A stretch of 14,644 nucleotides of DNA from contig CAKTUS010000068.1 in the NCBI GenBank assembly GCA_934621485.1, positions 1 to 14,644 of the forward strand. Reading direction: 5' to 3'. Origin of the DNA: an uncultured Clostridia bacterium. GTDB lineage: Bacteria > Bacillota > Clostridia > Christensenellales > Aristaeellaceae. Below the pieces are notes generated by a model. That model did no database searches. It was given only the letters and a program-made list of their open reading frames with translations, and was not told the DNA's origin. The position numbers were made by a program, and so were the translations under genes. Each line of letters opens with the position of its first letter. Position 1 is the stretch's first letter. Below are positions 1-7,307 of this stretch, one piece after another.

Positions 1-23
1 CTTCCTTGTTTCATGCCCCACCT

Positions 24-77
24 GCGGGCACTAACCGCCTATGGCGGTTGCGCCCGCTTCCTACCGGCAACTGCCGG
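24..77. repeat. Two intergenic stem-loops downstream of cca
   Basis: The 161 bases left of the cca stop codon contain no gene I can support. They hold a nested hairpin, with outer arms GCGGGC (24-29) and GCCCGC (52-57) around a perfect 7-base inner stem AACCGCC (33-39) / GGCGGTT (43-49) and a TAT loop. A second hairpin CCGGC/GCCGG follows at 64-77. Neither is followed by a T-run on either strand, so they are not clear rho-independent terminators. The short GC stems with 3-base loops resemble the hairpins in the gene-free regions near 4500 and 9100. They could still mark the 3' end of the cca transcript. Confidence 0.55.
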
Positions 78-161
78 GGGTATTGCCATGCCAGGACAAC
101 GGCTCACGTGGTGCGGCGCTGCTCCTACGCACTGTACCAGCTCCTGTAAACAACCGCTTTT

Positions 162-1418
162 CTAGGCCTGATTCAGCCATTGGACGGCGGCGTGCAAAAG
201 CGCATCGCGCTCGTTGGGCTTCCGGCCCTCTACCACGGATTGCCACAAAAAATTCAGCAGCGCGCCCATGCGCTTCATGGGTACCTGCTTTGCCTGAAAT
301 ACAGGCCGCAGGTCATCGCCGCCAATCGCCAGCTGACGCAGGCTCAACGGCTTGTCCGCAAGCGCGTGCAGCGCGTCCTGAAAGGGCTGAGCGCTTTGAC
401 CTAACGCACGTTGAATGGCGGCGGCGGTTTCCAACGTTTCCACGCCTATTTGCGCCGCTTCAAACAGACAATTCCAGCCCTGCAAAGCCCGCACATAGCC
501 TGCTGCCGCTTGTGCCTGAGCGCTGGAAAAGCGCAGGCTCTGCATCACGGCCAGCACGCCGTCCGGGGCGACTCCGGAAAACAGCAGGGCCATGCGGGGC
601 GCAAGCCCCAGAGGCATACGCTCCATGGCCCGGGCGGCTGCTTCGTGAAAAGGCAAATCCCCTGCCAGATAAGGCCAGACGCCGACGTCTCGAAGCAATA
701 GCAGGCCGCTGGCGGTGGCCGGCCGGCAGCGTTTCAGCATGGGGTAACGCAGGTCCGCCAACAAAATCTTTTCCCATTCATCCCGCAGCCGCTCGCAGGC
801 AATATCGCCCAGCAGGGGCGCGTGGCGCTTCAGGCTGCAAAGCAGCGCGTCGGTAGGCTGCAAATCCAGCTCCGACTGAAAACGAACCGCCCGAAGGATT
901 CGCAGGCCGTCGTCCCGAAGCACCCGGTCCGGGTCGGAGGTCACGGTGTGCAAAACGCCCTGCTCCAGCGCAGGCAGACCGCCGGTGGGATCGATAACCG
1001 GCCCCAAATGATCCGGATAAGCCCAGCGGTACAGGGCGTTTACGCTAAAATCCCGCCGCAGGGCGTCCACGGGCAGCTCTGTGGTAAAGCGCACGGTCTC
1101 CGGCTTGTGACCGCAACGATAGCTATCCTCCCGAAAGGTGGTGTACTCCGCCATGTGCCGCCCGCCCTCCGGGTCTGTCACATGCAGCTCCACCGTGCCG
1201 AAATGGGCAGCCCGCAGCATGGCGCGTACCTCCGTGCCCTGGCAAAAGGCGCACACCGACCAGGGCAGGGCGGGGCCGCACATATCCACATCGCTGATGG
1301 GCAAGGCCATCAGCGGGTTACGCACAGCGCCTCCCACCAGATAAAGAGGCGCGCCTGCTCTTTCGAACACGCGCGCAATCTTGCCAATCCAAGGTGCTTC
1401 CAGCAAAGCCCCGGTCAT
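162..1418 (-). CDS. cca: CCA tRNA nucleotidyltransferase / poly(A) polymerase family
   Basis: Class II nucleotidyltransferase of 418 residues, expected to add or repair the 3' CCA end of tRNAs in the cytoplasm using CTP and ATP. Seen directly: a glycine motif LVGGAVRN (residues 27-34), the metal-binding acidic pair DVD (43-45), the nucleotide-binding RRDFSVNAL (121-129), and then a DPDRVLRDDGLRILRAVRF segment typical of the neck region. The remaining ~230 residues look like the helical tRNA-binding body; I see no HD phosphohydrolase motif at the C-terminus. One oddity is Asn in place of the usual Asp at the end of GGxVRD. The start is an ATG inside the end of pepF (ATGA overlap), so translation is probably coupled and cca is the last gene of the GntR-pepF-cca operon. 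Sequence alone cannot say whether it is a full CCA-adding enzyme or a CC-/A-adding or poly(A) variant; the full enzyme is the likeliest as no other copy is in view. Confidence 0.9.
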   Translation of the reverse strand: MTGALLEAPWIGKIARVFERAGAPLYLVGGAVRNPLMALPISDVDMCGPALPWSVCAFCQGTEVRAMLRAAHFGTVELHVTDPEGGRHMAEYTTFREDSYRCGHKPETVRFTTELPVDALRRDFSVNALYRWAYPDHLGPVIDPTGGLPALEQGVLHTVTSDPDRVLRDDGLRILRAVRFQSELDLQPTDALLCSLKRHAPLLGDIACERLRDEWEKILLADLRYPMLKRCRPATASGLLLLRDVGVWPYLAGDLPFHEAAARAMERMPLGLAPRMALLFSGVAPDGVLAVMQSLRFSSAQAQAAAGYVRALQGWNCLFEAAQIGVETLETAAAIQRALGQSAQPFQDALHALADKPLSLRQLAIGGDDLRPVFQAKQVPMKRMGALLNFLWQSVVEGRKPNERDALLHAAVQWLNQA

Positions 1419-3169
1419 TGTTTCTCACTCAGGCGGACAAACTCGTCCACCTCGCTGCGAATGACGTCCAGGGCGCTGCGCCAGTAGTCGGCGCTGCGCA
1501 CGTCAATGCCTACGCTGGCGGCTACGTCGGCTACCTTGCCGCTGCCGCAGGAGGCCAGCAGCGCGTCGTACTTGGGCATGAAGGAAGGGCCTTCCTGCTG
1601 ATACTTGCGGAACACCCCCAGGCCGAACAGCAGGCCGAAGGCATAGGGGAAGTTGTAAAAGTGCAGGCCCACGCTGTAGTAATGGCTCTTGCAAATCCAC
1701 ATTCCCGGATGACGAGCCTCCGGGTCCAGGCCGTCGCCATAGGCGGCTTCCTGGGCGTCCAGCATCATCTGGTTCAGCTCGGCGGCGGTGGGAATATGGG
1801 TCTTGCGGGCTTCAAACACAGCGCTCTCAAACAGGAAACGGCTGTAGATATCCACCACGGTCTGGGTGGCTTCCATCAGGCTGTTTTCCAGCAGGGTAAA
1901 GCGGGTGCCCTCGTCGGCAGCGGCGCGTACCACATTGCTCAGCAGCGTTTCGTTAAAGATGGAGGCGGTCTCCGCCAGAGGCATGGGTGGGTCGGCCATC
2001 AGCACAGGCACACGCTCCAGGCAGTGGTTGTGCCAGCCGTGACCCAGTTCGTGGGCGATGGTGCTCACGTCGCTGAAGCTGCCCACAAAGTTGGTCAGCA
2101 CCCGGCTGATGCCCAGCTGATGGAATCCGGCGCAGAATGCGCCGCCTTCCTTGCCTTCCCGGGGATACAGGTCAATCCAGCGGTTGGCAAAGGCATGGTC
2201 GATAAACCGGCCCATTTCCGGGTTTACCTGGTGGAAGGTGTTCACCAGCAGGTCATGCGCCTCCTGAATGGTGTACTGGCGGCTGTCCCTGCCGATAGGC
2301 GCAAACAAATCATAGAAGGGCAAACCATTGGTATGACCCAGAATTTTGGCCTTCGCCTTCAGGTAGCGTCGGAAATCCGGCAGCGCTTCCCGCACGGCGG
2401 TCCACAGCGCGTCCAGCGTTTCCCGATCCATGCGGCTTTCCGAAAGCTGCTGAGTCAGATTGTCGGAATAGCCCTTGGCCTCGCACATGGTAATGGCTTC
2501 GCCCTTGATGCAGCTCAGGCAGTAGGCCATGGGCGTTTCCACCTTTTTGTAGCTGGCCAGCTCGGCCTCATAGGCGGCCTTGCGCACGGCCGGGTCGGGA
2601 TCATAGGCCAGGCCGCGCACGGCGGGCAGGGGCATGGTTTTGCCATCCAGCTCCACGGTATGGCTGCCCATCAGCCGGTCGCGCAGCTTGGAAAAAGCGT
2701 CGCCGCCGTTCAGGCTCATGCGAAGCATCCACTTTTCCATGTCGGCGGGCAGCATATGGACGGCCTCCCGGGCCATTTCCCGCAGGATAAAAGCGTTGGC
2801 CTTCAGGGTTTCGCTCCCGGCGATGCAGCCTTCCAAATCGGCCACGCCGCCCACGTAGCGCACCCACTGACTGCCGGCCAGCTGCACATCCACCATCAGA
2901 TTGCTCATTTCGCCCAAATAGCGCAGCGCGTCGGCATGATTGGTATCGGCAGCCAGGGTAAGCTCCACATAGCCGTAGGTCTTGTTGAGCAGATTGGTCA
3001 GTTTTTCCCGGGCGCGGACCACGTCTTCCAGCTTGTCTGCGTCAGGCTTTTGGGCGCTGAGCAGAGCCTCCGTGCCGGCGGCCAGCTCCTTGATTGCGTC
3101 GATATCCGCACGCAGGGCAGGATCCTGAAAGCTCTGATAAAAAACGGAAAGATCCCAGGTTTCATTCAT
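1415..3169 (-). CDS. pepF: Oligoendopeptidase F, M3 family zinc peptidase
   Basis: Cytoplasmic zinc metallopeptidase of 584 residues, close to the usual ~600 for PepF, that cuts short oligopeptides. The zinc site is visible: HELGH at about residues 373-377, with the third ligand Glu 27 residues after the first His in AETASIFNE (~400). This is the M3 layout. The N-terminal half is the helical oligoendopeptidase F domain, with no signal peptide or membrane segment. The start ATG is preceded by GGAAAGGAG at good spacing. It lies 24 bases after the GntR stop and overlaps the cca start by 4 bases, so it is the middle gene of a three-gene operon. The FCD-type regulator just upstream may control it, but the sequence does not show its ligand. 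The family assignment is secure; the physiological substrate is not known. Confidence 0.93.
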   Translation of the reverse strand: MNETWDLSVFYQSFQDPALRADIDAIKELAAGTEALLSAQKPDADKLEDVVRAREKLTNLLNKTYGYVELTLAADTNHADALRYLGEMSNLMVDVQLAGSQWVRYVGGVADLEGCIAGSETLKANAFILREMAREAVHMLPADMEKWMLRMSLNGGDAFSKLRDRLMGSHTVELDGKTMPLPAVRGLAYDPDPAVRKAAYEAELASYKKVETPMAYCLSCIKGEAITMCEAKGYSDNLTQQLSESRMDRETLDALWTAVREALPDFRRYLKAKAKILGHTNGLPFYDLFAPIGRDSRQYTIQEAHDLLVNTFHQVNPEMGRFIDHAFANRWIDLYPREGKEGGAFCAGFHQLGISRVLTNFVGSFSDVSTIAHELGHGWHNHCLERVPVLMADPPMPLAETASIFNETLLSNVVRAAADEGTRFTLLENSLMEATQTVVDIYSRFLFESAVFEARKTHIPTAAELNQMMLDAQEAAYGDGLDPEARHPGMWICKSHYYSVGLHFYNFPYAFGLLFGLGVFRKYQQEGPSFMPKYDALLASCGSGKVADVAASVGIDVRSADYWRSALDVIRSEVDEFVRLSEKQ

Positions 3170-3193
3170 GAGGATGCGCTCCTTTCCATATGC

Positions 3194-3880
3194 TCATTGA
3201 TGGCGCTGCCGAACCTCTTCCAGGGCCAGCAGGCAGGTTTCCTTGCTGCGCTCAATATGCTTGCGCATCAGCTTTTCCAGGTTTTCCAGGTCGTGCTTTT
3301 CCACCAGATTGACCATTTCGTGATGCTCCTGATGGGCGGCATGGCGGCGTTTTTCCTTCGCGATGGACATTTCGGAAAAACGGCGCAGGTACTCGTCCTG
3401 GCTTTCGATAATGTGCACGATACGGTTTTGACCGGAGATGGAAGTGAAACGGGCATGGAAGGCTCGCGCTCTGGGAGATACGGCCTGGATATCGTTTTTT
3501 TCATCCAGGGGATCCATCTCACTCAAAATTCGCCGAAGCTCGTGAATATCCTCCGGCGTGGCGTTTTGAACGACGGCGGGCAGGGTAAGCATTTCCAGGG
3601 CGTTGCGAATGGTGTAGATTTCATCTACATCCGCTACGGTAAAGGTGCGCACAATCACGCCCCGGCGCGGCAGGTATTCCACCAGACCGTCGCGCTCCAG
3701 CTTGCGCAGCGCCTCCCGCAGGGGCGTGCGGCTGATGTGCATGCGCTCGGCATACTCGGTTTCCACAATGCGCGCGCCTGCCGGTATTTCGCCCATGACA
3801 ATCGCCTGCTTCAGGGTTTCATAAGCCGCGTCGCGAATGGGTCTGTTTTCAGCGGCAGGGCCCAAATGAATTTCGGTCAT
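3194..3880 (-). CDS. GntR family transcriptional regulator, FCD (FadR-like) subfamily
   Basis: DNA-binding regulator of 228 residues. The N-terminal winged helix-turn-helix is clear: an RDAAYETLKQAIVMGEIPAG stretch, then YAERMHISRTPLREALRKLERDGLVEYLPRRGVIVR. The rest is an all-helical FCD ligand domain with the spaced histidines expected for its metal/ligand pocket (FHARF, EHHEM, MRKHIERSK). I chose the ATG at 3880 rather than the one 63 bases upstream, because 3880 is preceded by a strong AGGGGGG and its N-terminus fits the family, while the longer form would start upstream of the predicted transcription start. It is the first gene of the operon with pepF and cca, which suggests autoregulation. 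FCD regulators usually sense small organic acids; the effector here cannot be read from sequence. Confidence 0.9.
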   Translation of the reverse strand: MTEIHLGPAAENRPIRDAAYETLKQAIVMGEIPAGARIVETEYAERMHISRTPLREALRKLERDGLVEYLPRRGVIVRTFTVADVDEIYTIRNALEMLTLPAVVQNATPEDIHELRRILSEMDPLDEKNDIQAVSPRARAFHARFTSISGQNRIVHIIESQDEYLRRFSEMSIAKEKRRHAAHQEHHEMVNLVEKHDLENLEKLMRKHIERSKETCLLALEEVRQRHQ

Positions 3881-3914
3881 ACCCGTCCCCCCTGTTTTTT
3901 CTATGTACTTTTTT

Positions 3915-3943
3915 ATTCTAGTAGCCACAGACTGCTTTGTCAA
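3915..3943 (-). promoter_or_regulatory. Sigma-A promoter of the GntR-pepF-cca operon
   Basis: On the minus strand there is a perfect -35 TTGACA (3938-3943), a 17-base spacer and a -10 TAGAAT (3915-3920). Transcription would start near 3908, leaving a leader of about 28 bases that contains only the ribosome binding site of the GntR gene. Confidence 0.85.
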
Positions 3944-3988
3944 GAAAAACGAAAAGAGATATCCTTACTTTTTTTTGCAAAATGCAGG

Positions 3989-4025
3989 AAAAAGAGCCGC
4001 GACCTGCAAAAATGCGGCGCGGCTC
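3989..4025 (-). terminator. Rho-independent terminator, minus strand
   Basis: On the minus strand GAGCCGCG pairs with CGCGGCTC (8 perfect base pairs, 3994-4001 with 4018-4025), with an inner GCA/TGC pairing, followed at once by five T residues (3989-3993). It lies just upstream of the GntR promoter, so it insulates that promoter from transcripts coming from the right. No protein-coding gene sits directly before it: the nearest, metK, ends 735 bases away, and another terminator-like hairpin lies in between. Confidence 0.7.
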
Positions 4026-4071
4026 AAACACGGCATGGCCGTGAAACGGTTTGTCGCGCGTGAAGACGGAG

Positions 4072-4168
4072 GGAACCGGTTCCGGCAAACGTGCATCACA
4101 AATACTCGTCTCATGCAGCCGCCGGAAAACGGGACGATGAAGCATGCCGTCGCAAGGCTTACGTAAGC
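4072..4168. promoter_or_regulatory. Two perfect 12-base palindromes in gene-free DNA
   Basis: GGAACCGGTTCC (4072-4083) and GCTTACGTAAGC (4157-4168) are perfect palindromes with a central CG, a form common among LacI-type operators. The second overlaps the palindrome AAGCGCTT (4165-4172). A third short hairpin, CACGGC/GCCGTG, is at 4028-4042. No gene or convincing promoter is adjacent, so a role as operators or as RNA stems is only a guess. The DNA between 4026 and 4255 otherwise contains nothing I recognise. Confidence 0.25.
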
Positions 4169-4255
4169 GCTTCCCTGTGCGCCGCCTTCACAGCGCATTG
4201 GGCGTCGTTTTGAATCAACGGATTGAGTATAACCCCCTTTTCTGACAAACGTGTG

Positions 4256-4290
4256 AAAGAAAAAGGAACAAACGGCAAAATCCGTTTGTT
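4256..4290 (-). terminator. Terminator-like hairpin, minus strand, downstream of metK
   Basis: On the minus strand AACAAACGG (4282-4290 read in reverse) pairs with CCGTTTGTT over nine base pairs with a 6-base loop, followed by CC, five T residues and CTTTC. It is the first minus-strand hairpin after metK with a proper T-tract, although about 470 bases beyond the stop codon. The same sequence, slightly changed, recurs at 4657-4684 without the T-tract. Confidence 0.5.
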
Positions 4291-4291
4291 T

Positions 4292-4430
4292 CAGGCTGTC
4301 AAAAAGGAAGGCGCAGGAGGCGCTGTTTCCTGCCGGGGTTTTAGGGGCGAAGTTCCCAAGCCCGGCGCCATGCGGTTTTTCCCGCGATGTTCGCGGGCGC
4401 GCGCTCTCCTACAGTTTTTTCGACAGCCTG
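4292..4430. repeat. 139-base inverted-repeat element (MITE-like ends)
   Basis: The ends CAGGCTGTCAAAAA (4292-4305) and the reverse complement of TTTTTCGACAGCCTG (4416-4430) match at all but one position. Between them lie smaller stems: GCAGGA/TCCTGC near 4314-4334 and CCCGCG/CGCGGG at 4381-4397. There is no open reading frame of note inside. The same terminal sequence (C)AG(G/A)CTGTC(A/G)AAAA recurs at 4513-4527 and in changed form at 8991 and 9190, so it defines a repeat family in this window. Confidence 0.65.
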
Positions 4431-4431
4431 A

Positions 4432-4512
4432 GCCTTGCTGCGCAAGGCGGCTGAACCCGATGCACACGCCGCCGGTTTCGGAATGAAAATCGGAGGGCTG
4501 CCGCCCTCCGAT
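4432..4512. repeat. 81-base dispersed repeat, copy 1
   Basis: This module matches 9084-9164 at about 72 of 81 positions by direct alignment. It contains three consecutive stem-loops: GCCTTG/CAAGGC (4432-4448); an imperfect GAACCCG..CGGTTTC stem (about 4453-4481); and a perfect 10-base stem ATCGGAGGGC/GCCCTCCGAT (4489-4512) with a 4-base loop. It is flanked by inverted TTTTTCGACAG and CTGTCGAAAAA strings. Confidence 0.75.
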
Positions 4513-4525
4513 CAGACTGTCGAAA

Positions 4526-4628
4526 AACTCCTTCGGGGGAGTTGTCAGAGGGGCCGCAGCCCCTCTGACTATATTCGTATCGACCGGCTTTGCCGGTCGG
4601 GCGGGGCGTTTTCGGCTATGCCGAAAAC
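4526..4628. repeat. Run of four perfect stem-loops downstream of metK
   Basis: In order: AACTCC/GGAGTT (4526-4543); GTCAGAGGGGC/GCCCCTCTGAC, an 11-base perfect stem with a 4-base loop (4544-4569); CGACCGGC/GCCGGTCG with a TTT loop (4581-4599); and GTTTTCGGC/GCCGAAAAC with a TAT loop (4608-4628). They lie almost end to end. None has a clear T-tract on the minus strand, so they are not ordinary terminators of metK, though they would fold in the metK 3' transcript and could protect it. Confidence 0.7.
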
Positions 4629-4760
4629 ATTACCGGTCGTTTTTTTTCGACATCCCGGAACAAACGGCAAAACCCGTCTGTTTGTAATGTGAAATGTTGG
4701 TCCTTAACCACGGTTTGGCATGCAAGGAGTCCCTTCGCGGCAAAGGCTTCGCTTCCACAG

Positions 4761-5939
<1,179 letters not shown>

Positions 5940-6005
5940 GGATTGGTTTCTCCCTTCCTAAATCTTTTGACAACCCGTACACATTTTTTCCTTGCACACA
6001 AGCGT

Positions 6006-6036
6006 AAAAAACGCGCCTGCGGCATAAGCAGGCGCG
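6006..6036 (-). terminator. Riboswitch-controlled terminator in the metK leader
   Basis: On the minus strand CGCGCCTGC (6028-6036) and GCAGGCGCG (6012-6020) form a perfect 9-base stem with a 7-base loop, followed by six T residues (6006-6011). It lies about 20 bases after the SAM-I aptamer and 67 bases before the metK start. Between them a small GTTTG-AAAA-CAAAC hairpin (6042-6055) may take part in the alternative fold. With SAM bound, the aptamer should allow this terminator to form. Confidence 0.9.
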
Positions 6037-6058
6037 AAAGGGTTTGTTTTCAAACGTT

Positions 6059-6161
6059 ACCTCATCTGCCAGCGTTATGCACGCTGCGGGAATTGCCACC
6101 TTGCATTGCTGCCGGTTGGCGGGTTTCATCGGGCCCGTCCCTCAACCACTCTTTATAAGGT
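6059..6161 (-). promoter_or_regulatory. SAM-I (S-box) riboswitch aptamer
   Basis: Read on the minus strand, the sequence carries the S-box core in order: AAAGAGTGGTTGAGGGAC, GGGCCCGATGAAACCCGCC, AACC, GCAAGGTGGCAATTCC, and a closing GGCAGATGAGG. The outer P1 helix pairs ACCTTAT (6155-6161) with ATGAGGT (6059-6065), with one wobble pair. The kink-turn GA elements and the GATGAAACCC half of the pseudoknot/SAM pocket are intact. With the downstream terminator this is a transcriptional off-switch for metK, as known for S-box leaders of Firmicutes. Confidence 0.95.
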
Positions 6162-6179
6162 GTTTGGTTGTCATTTGCT

Positions 6180-6207
6180 AGTATACTGGTTTTTGGTGAA
6201 TTGTCAA
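6180..6207 (-). promoter_or_regulatory. Sigma-A promoter of metK
   Basis: Minus strand: -35 TTGACA (6202-6207), a 16-base spacer, -10 TATACT (6180-6185). Transcription would begin near 6173, about 12 bases before the P1 stem of the SAM-I aptamer. Confidence 0.85.
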
Positions 6208-6628
6208 GAGCGGAGTCGGCCGTTTTCCAGTGCGGCGGCCTTTATCTTTCTTTCCTGCATTGCTTCAGGCATGTAGGGAAATGACCTGATTGGAAGCAGG
6301 GCAAAATACAAACCGATGCTCCGCAACCAATGCGATTCACCTACTTCGATTGGCAAAGAAAGCGCATCCTTATCCCGTTGCTCTGAATCCCGGCGTAGGC
6401 GCTGTTGCCCTGCGGCCGGTTTCCCTGAAGCACATACCCAAACCCCTTCTGCGTTTCAGGCAAAAGGGGAAAGAGGGAGCGTACTCATCGCAGCCTGTCC
6501 AAGAATCCGCTTCGGAAAGCAACCGGGTCGTATCGCCCGGCTGGCCTGCAAACGTTTCCTTTGCCGTGCGCGGCGCCCAGGCGGACGGTGAGGTTTCGGC
6601 TCCGCCGAAAACCTTTCGTCAGGCCGGC
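6208..6628. other. Gene-free stretch between metK promoter and the HTH gene
   Basis: I find no gene, RNA family or promoter here. Open frames that cross it on the plus strand run antisense into the HTH gene and do not look like protein. The only structure is a hairpin AGGTTTCGGC / GCCGAAAACCT at 6591-6613 (one bulged A), 16 bases after the HTH stop codon. It lacks a T-tract but belongs to the same TCGGC-NNN-GCCGA hairpin type as 4608-4628. A weaker CCCCTT/AAGGGG pairing lies near 6447-6473. Confidence 0.5.
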
Positions 6629-6955
6629 TTATTCCTCGTCCAGCATGGCGGCCAGCGCCTTGCGCAGTTTCAGGTTCATCTCGCGCAGACGGGTGTTTTC
6701 CGCCTGAAGAGCGGCCAGCTTTTCCGCCACGTCGTCGCCCTGACTGAGCAGTTTGCGGGCGGCGTTCTGGGCAGCCTTGCGGCTCCGGCCGCGGGTTTTG
6801 GGCTGCTGCGCCTCGCCCGCGCTCTTTTCATCGCTTTTCCATTTGTATAGGGTTTGAATGGAAATGCCCATTTCTTCGCCGGTTTTGGCCACGCCCTTTT
6901 CCTGGATGCTGGCCAGCGCCTGCGCTTTTTGTTCCTCCGTATAACGAGTTCTCAT
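6629..6955 (-). CDS. Small orphan HTH protein, IS3 OrfA-like, with C-terminal leucine zipper
   Basis: Predicted protein of 108 residues. Residues 3-38 (RYTEEQKAQALASIQ... GISIQTLYKWK) match the helix-turn-helix of IS3-type transposase OrfA proteins. A basic, Arg/Lys/Ala-rich linker follows (about 50-70), then a coiled coil (about 74-105) with leucines or Met every seventh residue and Asn at intervening core positions, as in dimeric zippers. The ATG at 6955 is preceded by AGGGAGG, and a strong promoter lies upstream; a start 42 bases earlier is less likely. No OrfB (DDE integrase) follows and no IS ends are visible, so this is not a complete insertion sequence. It may be a domesticated DNA-binding protein or an IS remnant kept intact. 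It is divergent from the membrane protein at 7308 and could regulate the shared upstream region. Function inferred only from fold. Confidence 0.75.
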   Translation of the reverse strand: MRTRYTEEQKAQALASIQEKGVAKTGEEMGISIQTLYKWKSDEKSAGEAQQPKTRGRSRKAAQNAARKLLSQGDDVAEKLAALQAENTRLREMNLKLRKALAAMLDEE

Positions 6956-7005
6956 CCCCTGAAGCCTCCCTTGATTTTTTGTTTTATGAAAAAGCACATA
7001 TCGTT

Positions 7006-7128
7006 TAACATGTTATCAGCCATTGCTATTATAAGCATAATGGGCAGAGTGCGTCAAGTGTTTGTTTACAATGTTTTCAGCCGTTTCCCGCGCGTCGCTT
7101 TTGACTTGTCAAGAGAGAATCATGTCAA
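7006..7128. promoter_or_regulatory. Candidate operator sites in the divergent AT-rich control region
   Basis: The DNA between the HTH gene and the membrane protein gene is clearly richer in A+T than its surroundings. It contains the palindromes TAACATGTTA (7006-7015, inside the HTH leader) and TTGAC-TT-GTCAA (7101-7112), GTCAA again at 7053-7057 (overlapping the HTH gene -35) and at 7124-7128, and GATATTATATC (7136-7146). A stem TTTGAAA/TTTCAAA lies near 7194-7211. These repeated half-sites are plausible binding sites for the HTH protein, but that is inference. Confidence 0.3.
7028..7057 (-). promoter_or_regulatory. Sigma-A promoter of the small HTH gene
   Basis: Minus strand: -35 TTGACG (7052-7057), an 18-base spacer, perfect -10 TATAAT (7028-7033). 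Leader of about 65 bases containing a TAACATGTTA palindrome. Confidence 0.8.
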
Positions 7129-7256
7129 AAAAATCAGATATTATATCATCTTTTAGCTTTTTTCTTCCAGGAAAAAGATGTAAAAAGGAAACTTTTGAAA
7201 CGCTTTTCAAACCAAAACAAAAGAACAGAAATCGTTTTCGCCTGGCAAAGACTTCC

Positions 7257-7285
7257 TTGAGAAAAGTTGTTTCATATGTTAAAAT
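7257..7285 (+). promoter_or_regulatory. Sigma-A promoter of the 7308 membrane protein gene
   Basis: Plus strand: -35 TTGAGA (7257-7262), a 17-base spacer, -10 TAAAAT (7280-7285) preceded by an extended-10 TG. Transcription would begin near 7292, about 16 bases before the ATG at 7308. Confidence 0.7.
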
Positions 7286-7307
7286 ATGGTGAAAAGAGGT
7301 GCTGCAT

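Larger units (their letters stand above)
4265..4684. repeat. Direct repeat pair bounding the hairpin array
   Basis: The string GGAACAAACGGCAAAA starts at 4265 and again at 4657; both copies continue into a near-matching CCGT..TGTTT arm, giving a small stem-loop each time. They enclose the whole hairpin-rich stretch between the minus-strand terminator and metK. TGTGAAA also occurs just outside each copy (4252-4258 and 4688-4694). Confidence 0.6.

Noticed and set aside
1394..4063. Very long open frame (889 codons) on the plus strand across pepF and the GntR gene
   Set aside because: It is exactly antisense to two well-supported genes, its translation is rich in Gly, Ala, His and Gln without any domain, and GC-rich codon use on the other strand explains the lack of stops.
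4226..4257. Minus-strand TATACT with TTCACA as a promoter for a small RNA
   Set aside because: The spacing between the boxes is 20 bases and no better -35 exists at 16-18, so I do not annotate a promoter.
6290..6850. 186-codon plus-strand frame covering the gene-free stretch and the HTH gene
   Set aside because: No ribosome binding site, no recognisable domain, and it overlaps the better supported HTH gene in antisense.
6629..6955. Complete IS3-family insertion sequence
   Set aside because: No OrfB with a DDE domain follows and no terminal inverted repeats or target duplication are visible around the gene.
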